From contig DATAGZ010000001.1 of NCBI GenBank assembly GCA_036263455.1, positions 164,546 through 228,545 on the forward strand: a stretch of DNA of 64,000 nt, written 5' to 3'. The position numbers and the translations under genes are program-made. This DNA comes from DATAGZ01 sp036263455. Lineage in GTDB: Bacteria > Pseudomonadota > Alphaproteobacteria > Dongiales > Dongiaceae. The notes beneath the pieces were generated by a model. The model searched no databases. It worked only from the letters and a program-made list of their open reading frames with translations, and had not been told where the DNA came from. Positions 7,698-16,423 of this stretch are shown here, one piece after another (positions within the stretch are counted from its first letter, which is position 1; each line of letters begins with the position of its first letter).

Positions 7698-8363
7698 ATG
7701 ATCCGGAGAATCGTGCGTGTCGTTGTCGTGGCTGCCGCCTTGGCCGCGGCTGGAACTATCCTGGCCATCATCGTTCCCCGCTCGCGCGAGCGGTCCCGCT
7801 CCCGCTATCTGCGCGCCGACCCGCATCGCGTCTATGAAGCGATCCTGGACAGCGAAGGCATGACGGCCTGGCGCTCGGACGTGCGGGAGGTCCACACACG
7901 GCGCAACCGCAAGAAATGGATCGAAGTGCTGCGCGGCAATATCGAGGTCGAATACCAGGTGACCCGCACTGTTCCGGACGAACTGGTCGAAATGGCCTTC
8001 TATTCCGACCTGGGATTCAGCGGACGGCTCATGATCGAAATGGTCGAGCACGAAGCTGGAACCAATATCACTATCACCGAGAATACCAGCTACGACCGGT
8101 GGATCGCGGGGGCCTTGGCCTGTCTCGTCAATCTGTTCGAACTGGGCATCGATCGCTATCTGACCGACCTCAAATCCTATCTCGAAGGAGATGAAGAAGA
8201 CACCGACGAAGAGGACGAGGAAAACGACGCCGAAGAGCAAGATGACGAGGAGGAAGAGGAAGACGACGAAGAAGAAGAAGACGAAGACGAATCTGAGGCG
8301 GAAGAGGAAGCCGAAGAAGCCAAGGAACAGAAACCGCGCCGCAAACGGCGCTCACGGCGGTAG
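7698..8363 (+). CDS. Membrane-anchored SRPBCC/START-like protein with acidic tail
   Basis: A 221-residue protein in three parts. Residues 5-27 form a hydrophobic helix (VRVVVVAAALAAAGTILAII), most likely a membrane anchor. Residues ~35-160 resemble a SRPBCC (polyketide cyclase/START) domain: YLRADPHRVYEAILD, then EYQVTRTVPDELVEM and MIEMVEHEAGTNITITE. From ~165 on, the chain is almost only D and E with a short basic end (RRKRRSRR). SRPBCC domains bind hydrophobic ligands, but nothing here names one. The polyacidic tail ending in a basic cluster is unusual. It follows cobT by 57 bases on the same strand. Confidence 0.7.
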   Translation: MIRRIVRVVVVAAALAAAGTILAIIVPRSRERSRSRYLRADPHRVYEAILDSEGMTAWRSDVREVHTRRNRKKWIEVLRGNIEVEYQVTRTVPDELVEMAFYSDLGFSGRLMIEMVEHEAGTNITITENTSYDRWIAGALACLVNLFELGIDRYLTDLKSYLEGDEEDTDEEDEENDAEEQDDEEEEEDDEEEEDEDESEAEEEAEEAKEQKPRRKRRSRR

Positions 8364-8409
8364 CGATTGGCGGCGAGACGCGCCGAGCGCGCTATGCTAA
8401 GCAAGGGGG

Positions 8410-9315
8410 ATGGTCAATCCTCTGCTCTGGATCATCAGGATCGATTTTGCCGAACGGCCAGCGGATGCGCTCCGCTTCGCGCTTGAGGATCGGCTCGATC
8501 CTTTCGCAACCGCCCTTTCGAGCTTCGCAGAGGGAAAGGGTTGGCGCATCGAGGCCATCGCCGAGAATAAACCCGAGCGTGCGGCGCTGCGCGCAGCCCT
8601 TGCCGCCTTTTCCGGCGTCGCACCGCGGATCGTTCCCCTACCCGACAAGGATTGGGTCAAGGAAAGCGAGCGCGGATTAGGCCCGATTCGCGCGGGCCGC
8701 TTTTTCATCCATGGCAGCCATTTCACCGGTCGCCCGCCGGCGGGCATGACCGCATTCGAAATCGACGCGAGTTTGGCTTTCGGCACGGGTAGGCACGAAA
8801 CGACCAAGCTCTGCCTCCGCCTGCTTCAGGCTCTGAAAGCAGAAGGTCGTGCTCCGCGGCGGATATTGGATCTCGGCACGGGCACCGGCATTCTCGCCTT
8901 CGCCGCGGCTACCCTTTTCCCCCGCGCCCGCATTCTGGCCGTCGATAATGACCGCGATTCGGTGCGGATCGCGCGCAACAACGCCCGCCGCAATGGACTT
9001 GCCGATAAAGTAGGGATTGCCGTCTCGGATGGGTACGAAGCCCGCCGCATCCGCGCGGAAAGCCCTTACGAGCTGATCATCGCCAATATTCTCGCCCGCC
9101 CCTTGATCGCCATGGCGCCCGATCTCGGCACGCATCTCGATAATCGGGGATACGCGCTTATCTCTGGCATCACCCGGGACCAGGTTCCCGAGATCATGGC
9201 CGCCCACGCGCCCCTCCAAATGGTAAAGCAGCGCAGTCAGGGCCAATGGTCGGCCCTGCTGCTCCACAAGTTTTCATCATCCAAGAAGAGACTCACGACC
9301 CCACGCGGGAAGTGA
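8410..9315 (+). CDS. prmA: Ribosomal protein L11 methyltransferase
   Basis: A 301-residue protein with the PrmA plan: an N-terminal substrate-recognition domain (about 1-95) and a class I AdoMet methyltransferase domain. The linker motif ASLAFGTGRHETT (residues ~118-130) is typical of PrmA, as is motif I LDLGTGTGILAF near residue 156 and IIANILARPLI near residue 224, the NIL(A) catalytic region. It should trimethylate lysines and the N-terminus of L11. Termini match the family length. The stop is immediately followed by the stop of the convergent DUF1127 gene, with no spacer. Confidence 0.92.
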   Translation: MVNPLLWIIRIDFAERPADALRFALEDRLDPFATALSSFAEGKGWRIEAIAENKPERAALRAALAAFSGVAPRIVPLPDKDWVKESERGLGPIRAGRFFIHGSHFTGRPPAGMTAFEIDASLAFGTGRHETTKLCLRLLQALKAEGRAPRRILDLGTGTGILAFAAATLFPRARILAVDNDRDSVRIARNNARRNGLADKVGIAVSDGYEARRIRAESPYELIIANILARPLIAMAPDLGTHLDNRGYALISGITRDQVPEIMAAHAPLQMVKQRSQGQWSALLLHKFSSSKKRLTTPRGK

Positions 9316-9849
9316 TCAGGCCGCGTGGCGGTCCTTCTCCCATTTCCCGCTGCTGTTGGCCGGCGAGATCGCGGCGGAATGATCGGTGCGAATGCGGGCC
9401 CTTCCCCACACGGCCAGGGACATCATATCATAGCCTCGCATGGCCTGGGGATAGGTCCCCAGGGTACGCGCCGCAACGCTATCCATATTCTTGACGATCT
9501 CCTGGAGCTCGTATCGGGACAGGCCGATATCGGCAAGCAGGCGGTCGTCCAGCGCCGCGAGTTCGCTATAGAGGCGGCGGCGGCGCACCCATCCTACTAG
9601 CGGACGGAACAGGTCCGCCATCAGGGCGCGGAACTTGTTGCCGAGAGGAGGCGTGTTCGTATCCATTCCCACGGCTTGCCGGGCGGCGCCAAGGATCTGA
9701 TCGCGATTCAAGCCGATATCCACGAGCATGCGGTCGCTCAAGCTGGACAGCTGACGCTCAATTCGCATCCGAGCGAATTCCCGCCGAAGCATATCGGTAA
9801 AACTCAGCATACTGTTTAACAGGGCCGTTTTTTGTTTATTATCTTTCAT
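9316..9849 (-). CDS. Protein with two DUF1127 (YjiS-like) motifs
   Basis: A 177-residue protein containing the DUF1127 signature twice: RQLSSLSDRMLVDIGLNRDQI near residues 28-48 and YSELAALDDRLLADIGLSRY near residues 95-115, each followed by a basic/arginine region. DUF1127 proteins are usually about 45-90 residues with a single motif; small ones in Agrobacterium and Rhodobacter bind RNA and affect carbon or phosphate responses. The ATG at 9849 is selected because GGAG lies 8 bases upstream; in-frame ATGs further upstream would extend into unconserved sequence. Divergent from the M24 peptidase gene, with a perfect inverted repeat between them. Function unknown. Confidence 0.75.
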   Translation of the reverse strand: MKDNKQKTALLNSMLSFTDMLRREFARMRIERQLSSLSDRMLVDIGLNRDQILGAARQAVGMDTNTPPLGNKFRALMADLFRPLVGWVRRRRLYSELAALDDRLLADIGLSRYELQEIVKNMDSVAARTLGTYPQAMRGYDMMSLAVWGRARIRTDHSAAISPANSSGKWEKDRHAA

Positions 9850-9925
9850 ATCTTTCTCCATAATATCTATCGCCCCTGAACTTCCGGCATCATAACTCAA
9901 GAATCTTCTTTTTGCTCCAGAACAT

Positions 9926-9938
9926 GCTGCATTGCAGC
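9926..9938. promoter_or_regulatory. Short palindrome upstream of the DUF1127 gene
   Basis: GCTGCA-T-TGCAGC is a perfect 13-base palindrome in the leader of the minus-strand DUF1127 gene. It could be an operator half of a regulator site; no regulator is identified and chance is not excluded. Confidence 0.25.
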
Positions 9939-9984
9939 GATGCTTTATTTGCATTGCTTCTGATTTACCGGCGCATTTTTGCAT

Positions 9985-10010
9985 AACTTTGTCGGGATTG
10001 TGACAAAGTT
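9985..10010. promoter_or_regulatory. Perfect inverted repeat in a divergent promoter region
   Basis: AACTTTGTC (9985-9993) and GACAAAGTT (10002-10010) are perfect 9-base inverted repeats separated by 8 bases, ending 6 bases before the ATG at 10017. They lie between divergently transcribed DUF1127 and M24 peptidase genes. The shape fits a dimeric regulator operator, or an RNA stem that would cover the ribosome-binding region of the peptidase gene. Which it is cannot be decided from sequence. Confidence 0.45.
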
Positions 10011-10016
10011 GCGGCA

Positions 10017-12017
10017 ATGGCGAAAGCCGACTATTCTCACGAAATGGCCGTTATGGAGCATGACGAGGCCTTGGATCAGCTTTTGCGCCATGCGGGCGCG
10101 CGGCTCGATCTGGCCAGCATCCGCGCTTTGTTACCTGGCGTCCGCGCCGCGCCGAGTGGCGAGCGCGATGAGGATTGGCTCGCCCTGGTCGGCGGCGATC
10201 TCAAGGGGCCGGTGCGCGCACGTCTGCTCGAGATGGCCGAGCAAGAAACGGAACCCGCCAATGAGCAGCCGGCCGAACGTCTGGCCCGCTTACGACGTGA
10301 GATGGCGTTGAGGGAGATCGATTTCTACCTGATCCCGCGCGCTGATGAATATCAGGGCGAATACGTCTCAAGCGACGCGGAGCGCCTCGCTTATATATCG
10401 GGCTTCACCGGCTCGGCGGGATTTGCCATCATCGGGCGCGACGAGGCCGCCATCTTTGTGGATGGTCGCTATACGGTCCAGGTGCGTGCAGAAGTGGACC
10501 CGGCCGCCTTCGCCTATCGGCACATCACCAAGGAACCTCCGGAAGATTATTTCGCCGCGCGCATCCGCCCCGGTATGCAGGTAGGGGCGGACCCTCGCCT
10601 GTTCGTGGTCAGCCAGTGGCGCCGATTCGAAAAAGCGGTGGAACCTGGCACGCTGGTCGCCATTGCCGACAACCTCGTGGATTGCATCTGGACCAATCGG
10701 CCCGCTGCGCCGATTGCCCCGGTCATTCCCTTGGAGCAGCGATTTTCCGGCCGGAGCGCCGCGGAAAAGCAGGCCGAGATTGCCGGCCAGCTGCGCGAGA
10801 CAGGCCAAGACGCTCTGATCGTTTCTTCGCCCGATGCTCTCAACTGGCTCCTCAATATCCGCGGCGGTGATGTTCCACGCACGCCGCTGGGGCTGGGATA
10901 TGGCATTGTCCACGGCGATGGCCGCGTCGATCTCGTAATGGATGCACGCAAATTGTTACCCGAAACGCGCAGCCATCTCGGCAATCGCGTCGCGGTCCAT
11001 GACCCGGCGGGGTGGCCCGCTCTCTTCGCCGCGCTCAAGGGGAAACGCGTGCTGCTCGATAGCGCCAGCGGCTCGTACTGGCTGGATCGGGAATTGCGCC
11101 GCGCCGGCGCCACGGTGACGATTGGTGAGGATCCCTGCGCCCTCCCCAAAGCCATTAAAAACCCTGTGGAGCTGGCTGGCGCGCGGCGCTCCCACGAACG
11201 AGATGGCATAGCCCTGGTGCGCTTTCTCAGCTGGCTCGACCGCTCTCTCGCGGAAGGGCCGGTCACCGAAATGCAGGCCGCCGAACAGCTGCTGGCCTTC
11301 CGGCGCGAGAATGAGTTCTTCCGCGACCTCAGCTTCGACACCATCGCGGGGGCCGGGCCGCATGGCGCCATTGTCCATTACCGCGCGACGGCCCAGACCA
11401 ATCGGGCGCTCGATCAGGATAGTTTCTTTCTACTCGATTCGGGCGCGCAGTATTTCGATGGCACCACCGATGTCACGCGGACTATCGCCGTGGGCGAAGT
11501 CACCGCCGAGATGCGGCGCGCTTTCACGCTCGTCCTGCGCGGCCATATCGCCCTGGCATGCGCACGTTTTCCCCAAGGCACGACGGGCAGCCAACTCGAC
11601 GCTATCGCCCGGTATCCCTTGTGGCAAAATGGTCTCGACTACGATCACGGCACGGGGCACGGCGTCGGCTCCTACCTCTCCGTGCACGAAGGGCCACAGC
11701 GTATTTCAATGGTTCCAAATCGGGTCGCGCTGCGACCCGGAATGATCCTCTCCAACGAGCCCGGCTATTATAAGGATGGCGCCTATGGAATTCGTATCGA
11801 GAATTTGGTGGCGGTGACCAGCGAGACCGATGGCTTCCTCGCCTTCGAAACCTTGACTGCGGTACCGATCGACCGCCGCGCCATCGATGTGAATCTGCTC
11901 TCGGACCATGAACGGTCGTGGGTCGATCGCTACCATAAGCGGGTTCACGACTTGCTGGCCCCGCATCTCGATAAGGAATCGCGCCGCTGGCTCGCCGGCG
12001 CTACCGCCCCTCTTTAA
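10017..12017 (+). CDS. M24-family aminopeptidase P (Xaa-Pro aminopeptidase)
   Basis: A 666-residue cytoplasmic metallopeptidase of the long aminopeptidase P type: two creatinase-like N-terminal domains (RADEYQGEYV near residue 104, later SSPDALNWLLNIRGGD) and a C-terminal pita-bread domain with metal ligands in FDGTTDVTRT (two Asp), HGTGHGVGS (His), SNEPGYYKDG (Glu) and GIRIENL (Glu). It should release N-terminal residues before proline. The first ~85 residues precede the usual start of the family (RLARLRREM) and look like a small helical domain (DEALDQLLRHAGARLDLASI). Start choice among ATGs at 10017, 10044 and 10053 is uncertain. Confidence 0.9.
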   Translation: MAKADYSHEMAVMEHDEALDQLLRHAGARLDLASIRALLPGVRAAPSGERDEDWLALVGGDLKGPVRARLLEMAEQETEPANEQPAERLARLRREMALREIDFYLIPRADEYQGEYVSSDAERLAYISGFTGSAGFAIIGRDEAAIFVDGRYTVQVRAEVDPAAFAYRHITKEPPEDYFAARIRPGMQVGADPRLFVVSQWRRFEKAVEPGTLVAIADNLVDCIWTNRPAAPIAPVIPLEQRFSGRSAAEKQAEIAGQLRETGQDALIVSSPDALNWLLNIRGGDVPRTPLGLGYGIVHGDGRVDLVMDARKLLPETRSHLGNRVAVHDPAGWPALFAALKGKRVLLDSASGSYWLDRELRRAGATVTIGEDPCALPKAIKNPVELAGARRSHERDGIALVRFLSWLDRSLAEGPVTEMQAAEQLLAFRRENEFFRDLSFDTIAGAGPHGAIVHYRATAQTNRALDQDSFFLLDSGAQYFDGTTDVTRTIAVGEVTAEMRRAFTLVLRGHIALACARFPQGTTGSQLDAIARYPLWQNGLDYDHGTGHGVGSYLSVHEGPQRISMVPNRVALRPGMILSNEPGYYKDGAYGIRIENLVAVTSETDGFLAFETLTAVPIDRRAIDVNLLSDHERSWVDRYHKRVHDLLAPHLDKESRRWLAGATAPL

Positions 12018-12051
12018 CCGTTCTTAATCGGCTACAGGGCATTCTGGCCCG

Positions 12052-12543
12052 ATGGCCCGAGCCGAGCACAGCCATTCCTACCTCGCCATGGCCAAGCGGG
12101 CCAGGGGAACGAGCGTGAACGAATATACGCTACTCGCCACCGACTATCTCAATTGTTTCAATGAGATTTGCATGATGATGGAGCTTATCCCCTCCATGCC
12201 GGAATGCCTGGAAGATTGCCTGGCCTGGCAGCTTCTCACCTATGAGGAACATTTCCGCCGCAGCCATATCGCCGACGCACAACTGGCGCTCGAAGCTTAT
12301 GCCATTTCCCCACCCGAATATCGGCTGGCGTTGGAAAAGGCCGCGGCCAATTTGGAGAATTTGATCGGCGCAACGCTTGCGCGGGTCGACAAGATCCAGA
12401 AGGAGGGACGCTTTTCCGATGCCGAGGAAACCTGTCTCATGGGTGTAACTGCTCTCAAGGACCGGATCGGCACCATCAGCGCCCTGATCAACGGGCAGTG
12501 CAAAAGCCAAGACGAGGTCGATCAGCTCCTCGCCAGGATATGA
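12052..12543 (+). CDS. Conserved-looking helical protein of unknown function
   Basis: A 163-residue, predicted all-helical soluble protein. Visible features are four cysteines plus a CMMMELIPSMPECLEDC cluster near residues 42-58, and a long amphipathic second half (LEKAAANLENLIGATLARV). No known domain is recognised. Base composition and codon use match neighbouring housekeeping genes, so it is likely a resident gene rather than acquired. It starts 34 bases after the M24 stop and ends 114 bases before the Tim44-like gene; an ATG at 12088 is an alternative start. I propose no function. Confidence 0.65.
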   Translation: MARAEHSHSYLAMAKRARGTSVNEYTLLATDYLNCFNEICMMMELIPSMPECLEDCLAWQLLTYEEHFRRSHIADAQLALEAYAISPPEYRLALEKAAANLENLIGATLARVDKIQKEGRFSDAEETCLMGVTALKDRIGTISALINGQCKSQDEVDQLLARI

Positions 12544-12657
12544 TCCTTCCAGTCATGGATCGGCCGCATCCGTGTGCTTGCGGGCAGCCGAATTGTTGCC
12601 GAGAAAGCGGTCAACAGAACCGCTTCCATCTCACCAGGAACCGCTCTAGGATATGGC

Positions 12658-13266
12658 ATGGCCATCGATATCGTCTTTTTCGCCTTGCTCGCCCTGTTCC
12701 TGGGCTGGCGACTCTATAGCGTGCTTGGCCAGCGTGTGGGCGCCATGCAAACGACGCAGACGCCACGCACCGCGGCCCCCAAAATCTTTCCGCCCCGGCG
12801 ACGCAAGGCCGTCATTGCCGAATCCGCCCAGCCAGGAATTGCTGCCCTGCAGCAGGCCGAGCCGGATTTCGACCCAGACCATTTCTTGGAAGGCGCCAAT
12901 ATCGCTTACGAGACCATCGTGACGGCCTTCGCTCAAGGCAACCGGGCTGCGTTTCGTCCTTTGCTGGACGATGCGACCTATGCCCATTTCTGCGCCGTGA
13001 TCGACGAGCGCGAGGCCAACGGCCAAAGGGTGGAATTCCACTTGATCGGCATCAGCCGCAGCGAGATCGTAGCATGTGCGCGCGAAGACACCATGGCGCG
13101 GATCGAAGTCACTTTTACCTCGCAGCACATCCAGGCGATCTACGACCGCGCGGGGACGCTGGTCTCGGGCGACGCCAAGCAGATCGAAATCGCCGACGAT
13201 CATTGGAGCTTCGCCCGCCCTTTGAACGCCAAGGATCCCAACTGGCGCGTCGTGGCCACGCACTGA
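12658..13266 (+). CDS. Tim44/TimA-like inner-membrane protein
   Basis: A 202-residue protein with an N-terminal transmembrane helix (DIVFFALLALFLGWRLYSVLG, about residues 3-23), a basic proline-rich linker, and a C-terminal Tim44-like domain from ~residue 75: FLEGANIAYETIVTAFAQGN, LLDDATYAHFCAVI, then VTFTSQHIQAIYD and DHWSFARPL. This is the alphaproteobacterial TimA/Tim44 architecture, related to the mitochondrial import motor anchor; the bacterial role is not settled. The ATG at 12658 places the membrane helix at the N-terminus. Converges on ybbP with 8 bases between stops. Confidence 0.88.
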   Translation: MAIDIVFFALLALFLGWRLYSVLGQRVGAMQTTQTPRTAAPKIFPPRRRKAVIAESAQPGIAALQQAEPDFDPDHFLEGANIAYETIVTAFAQGNRAAFRPLLDDATYAHFCAVIDEREANGQRVEFHLIGISRSEIVACAREDTMARIEVTFTSQHIQAIYDRAGTLVSGDAKQIEIADDHWSFARPLNAKDPNWRVVATH

Positions 13267-13274
13267 GCGCCGCG

Positions 13275-15749
13275 TCATTCGTTGCGAAGATAGGGCGCCA
13301 CCTTCTGGCCGAGCGCCCTCCAGCGTCCGGCAAAACCGGCAAGCAGGCTGGCGGCCAGTCCCAGTATCACCGCGAGAAACGCGGAATCCCATTGAATCCG
13401 CCAGGGCTCGCCCAGCAGGGTATGAGTGAAGAGGAATGCCGCGGTCAAACCGACGCCCAGCGCGAGCAGGCCAGCCAGCAGGCCTAAGAAGAGAAACTCC
13501 GCCGCATACAGGCGCACGAGCCGCCGTTCGCTCGCGCCCATGATCTTGAAGAGAATTGCCTCATAGCGCCGGTCCGCCTGTTCCGCGGCCACCGCGCCGC
13601 TCAGCACCAGCAGCCCGGCGAGGAACGCGACTCCGGACAAGATGAGGATGATGTTGCGCAAGGCGCCGAGCATTTGGCTCACCTGGTCCAGCACCTCCCG
13701 GACGTGAACGACCGAGACATTGGGAAACTGCGATGTGATCGCCTCCAGAAACTTCGCCTCGCGCGCGGGTGGGACCCGCACGGTGGCGATGTCGGTTTGC
13801 GGAGCGGCCGACAGAGGGCCAGGCGAGAAAACCATGACGAAGTTCATCGCCAGCCCACTCCATTGGATCTGCCGGAGATTGGCGATCTCCGCATCGAAGG
13901 AGCGACCGAGAACGGCAACAGTGATCCGATCGCCGATCTTGAGATTAAAGGCCTTGGCAACATCCTGATCGAGCGAAACCAACATCGGCCCTTGATAATC
14001 CGGCGCCCACCAGCGTCCGGCCGTAAGCGGGGCCCCGGGCGGCAGCGTACGCGACCACGTGATGCCCCGGTCGCCTTCCAAGACCCATCCCTCGCCGGCT
14101 GGCCTTACGATACGCTCGACGGGAATGTCCTGGAGCCGGGTAATGCGGCCCCTGAGCATCGGCAGACGCTGTAAGTCGCTCGCCCCGGTAAAGCCTGTCA
14201 CCGCACGATCGAAGCGCGCGGCCATGTCTGCAGGAATATCCAGGAAATAAAAGCTAGGGGCGCGCGCAGGCAGGCTGGCCGCGATGATCGTGCGCAGGTT
14301 CCCCCCGATCTGGGTCAGTCCGACAAAAAGACTGAGGCTCAGGCCCAGAATTGCGATGATGCGCGTGGTTCCCCGGCGCAGCAAGGCCTGGCGCAGCAGA
14401 ACGGGTTTTTTCAGGAATCGCGCGGCGAGGCCGCGTATCGAAGCCGCCAAGCCAAGAAAAAGCGGTGCCGAGCCCAGCGCCAGCAGCAGAATGCCGAGCA
14501 CAAGCCTGGGACTGGCACCCAGGAAATGCGCCGCACCCGCAAGAGCGGCCAGCAGAGGAACAAAAGGGAGATAATCGCCGAACCGGGCGTGCCCGAGCTG
14601 GATGTGACGGCTACGCAGCAGCTGCGCCGGTTCGGTCCGCAGCGCACGAAAAAGCGGAATGGTGCCGGCGCCCAGGATGACGGCAAGCGATGTTGTCGCG
14701 GTAAGCACCCAAGGAAAACCATAAAAACCAGCGGCAAAGGGCACGTGATACTGTTCCGCCCATGGTGCCAACAGGAAGGGCACGGGTATCGCGAGCAGCA
14801 TGCCGCAGGCAAGAGCCACCACCCACAGAAGCACGAGCAACAGGCCATAACATCGCGCGATCTGGCCCTGCCGGCCCCCGAGACAGCGGAGAAGTGCGAT
14901 GGTATACGCGCGCTTCTCCAGATAACGCAGCATGCCAATGAAGAGGCCCATGCCGCCCAACATGAGGCTCGCTATCCCGATGACCACCAGAAAGGCATCG
15001 AAATCCCGCAGGAAACGGCGTGTCCCCTCGGAAGCGTCGCTGACATCGCGGATGCGCCAAGCCTCGCCGGGATAGGCGCGCTGCACCATTGCACGGAAAT
15101 CGCCGCCAGACGCGGTCACGATCCGATAGCTGTAATAGGCAAGCGCGCCCGGCTGGGCGAGCCCCGTCGCCGCCATCTCCGAAGCCCCGATCATCAGCCG
15201 GGGTCCGAGAGCAAAGATGCGGGCTGCTCGATCCGGCTCATCGACGAGGCGGGCACGCAAGACGAAACGCTGCGCGCCAACCTGGATCTCGTCGCCAGGC
15301 CGGGCATGCAATCGCTCGAACAACAGCGCATCGGCGACCGCTCCTGGGACGCCGTCCCGCCGGGCCAGCGCCTCGGCCAAGGTCATCGACGGGGAAAGTG
15401 TCACGGTGCCGGCAAGAGGATACGCCTCGTCCACTGCCTTGAGTTCGCTTAGCAGCGCCGCCGGGCCGCGATGGACCATCGCGCGCATCTCGATGATGCC
15501 GCTCGTCCGGCCCAGAGCGTGGAAAAACGCGATCTGCTCGGCGCTGACCGGCCGATAGATCTGCCGCACCTCGAAATCGCCGCCCAGGATCGCCCTGCCT
15601 TGCAGAGCCAGGCCCGCGCGCGTGGCGGCGTTGAGCGAGGCGATCGTTCCGATGAGGAAGATTCCGAGAACGAGCGCCAGCAGCGGCACCCACATCGCCC
15701 CTTGGTGGTCGCGCAGCTCGCGCCGAAGCAGCAGGAGCGCCGCATCCAT
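13275..15749 (-). CDS. ABC transporter permease, YbbP/FtsX-like
   Basis: An 824-residue integral membrane protein with two FtsX-like permease domains. The N-terminal helix (WVPLLALVLGIFLIGTIASL) is followed by a periplasmic MacB-like domain, a three-helix FtsX unit (ASLMLGGMGLFIGMLRYLEK region), further helices, a second periplasmic domain, and a C-terminal FtsX unit (NIILILSGVAFLAGLLVLSG to the end). YbbP partners the ATPase YbbA, encoded immediately upstream. Such pairs use ATP to drive mechanical work in the envelope rather than classical transport; the E. coli substrate is not known. The ATG at 15749 leaves 2 bases from the ATPase stop. Confidence 0.85.
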   Translation of the reverse strand: MDAALLLLRRELRDHQGAMWVPLLALVLGIFLIGTIASLNAATRAGLALQGRAILGGDFEVRQIYRPVSAEQIAFFHALGRTSGIIEMRAMVHRGPAALLSELKAVDEAYPLAGTVTLSPSMTLAEALARRDGVPGAVADALLFERLHARPGDEIQVGAQRFVLRARLVDEPDRAARIFALGPRLMIGASEMAATGLAQPGALAYYSYRIVTASGGDFRAMVQRAYPGEAWRIRDVSDASEGTRRFLRDFDAFLVVIGIASLMLGGMGLFIGMLRYLEKRAYTIALLRCLGGRQGQIARCYGLLLVLLWVVALACGMLLAIPVPFLLAPWAEQYHVPFAAGFYGFPWVLTATTSLAVILGAGTIPLFRALRTEPAQLLRSRHIQLGHARFGDYLPFVPLLAALAGAAHFLGASPRLVLGILLLALGSAPLFLGLAASIRGLAARFLKKPVLLRQALLRRGTTRIIAILGLSLSLFVGLTQIGGNLRTIIAASLPARAPSFYFLDIPADMAARFDRAVTGFTGASDLQRLPMLRGRITRLQDIPVERIVRPAGEGWVLEGDRGITWSRTLPPGAPLTAGRWWAPDYQGPMLVSLDQDVAKAFNLKIGDRITVAVLGRSFDAEIANLRQIQWSGLAMNFVMVFSPGPLSAAPQTDIATVRVPPAREAKFLEAITSQFPNVSVVHVREVLDQVSQMLGALRNIILILSGVAFLAGLLVLSGAVAAEQADRRYEAILFKIMGASERRLVRLYAAEFLFLGLLAGLLALGVGLTAAFLFTHTLLGEPWRIQWDSAFLAVILGLAASLLAGFAGRWRALGQKVAPYLRNE

Positions 15750-15751
15750 GC

Positions 15752-16423
15752 CTAAGCCTCCAACCTCCCATCCTCGAGCTGAAGGATACGGTCGCAACGG
15801 GCGGCGAGAGTGGAATCGTGGGTAACCAGCAGGAATGTCGCGTTGCGCGTCTCCTGCAGGGAGAAGAGCAAGTCCATGACCCGTGTACCATTGCGCTGGT
15901 CGAGATTACCGGTGGGCTCGTCGGCGAGCAGCAGGACTGGGTCCGCCGCGACGGCGCGGGCAATGGCAACACGCTGTTGTTCACCGCCCGACAATTGCGA
16001 GGGAAAATGGTCAGCGCGGTCCGCCAATCCAAGTTCACCGAGAAGGTGGCGCGCCCGTTGCTCGGCGTCCCCCGCCCCCGCGAGCTCCAGGGGCAGCGCG
16101 ACATTTTCCCAGGCGCGCTGACTTGGCACCAAATGAAAGGATTGGAAAACGATTCCGATGCGCCGGCCACGCAATTCGGCCAGCGAATCCTCGCCGAGGC
16201 TGGCCATATCTGTGCCGGAGAATTCGATCCGCCCCTCGCTTGGCCGCTCCAGCCCCGCCAGCAGCAGCAGCAGGCTGGTCTTGCCCGACCCCGAAGGCCC
16301 GGTTATTCCTACGGATTCGCCGCGCCCCACGGTGAAGTTCAGCTTGCGAAGAATGTTGATTTCTCCCGCATCGCTCGTAAGGTGCAGAGAGAGGTTTTCC
16401 ACGATGAGAAGCGGCTCGATCAA
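15752..16423 (-). CDS. ABC transporter ATP-binding protein, YbbA-like
   Basis: A ~223-residue LolD/MacB-class ATPase: Walker A GPSGSGKTS, Q-loop VFQSFHLVPSQ, signature LSGGEQQRVAIA, Walker B LLLADEPTGNLD and H-loop LVTHD. With YbbP it makes the YbbAP complex, divergent from tesA as in E. coli. The start is unresolved: a TTG at 16423 overlaps tesA by 20 bases and is used here; a GTG at 16402 would give no overlap, while ATG 16477 or GTG 16486 would overlap tesA by 74-83 bases. Confidence 0.88.
   Translation of the reverse strand: MIEPLLIVENLSLHLTSDAGEINILRKLNFTVGRGESVGITGPSGSGKTSLLLLLAGLERPSEGRIEFSGTDMASLGEDSLAELRGRRIGIVFQSFHLVPSQRAWENVALPLELAGAGDAEQRARHLLGELGLADRADHFPSQLSGGEQQRVAIARAVAADPVLLLADEPTGNLDQRNGTRVMDLLFSLQETRNATFLLVTHDSTLAARCDRILQLEDGRLEA

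Noticed and set aside
8177..8404. Serine-rich reading frame opposite the acidic SRPBCC tail
   Set aside because: It is the antisense of a GAA/GAT-rich acidic region and has no start or support of its own.
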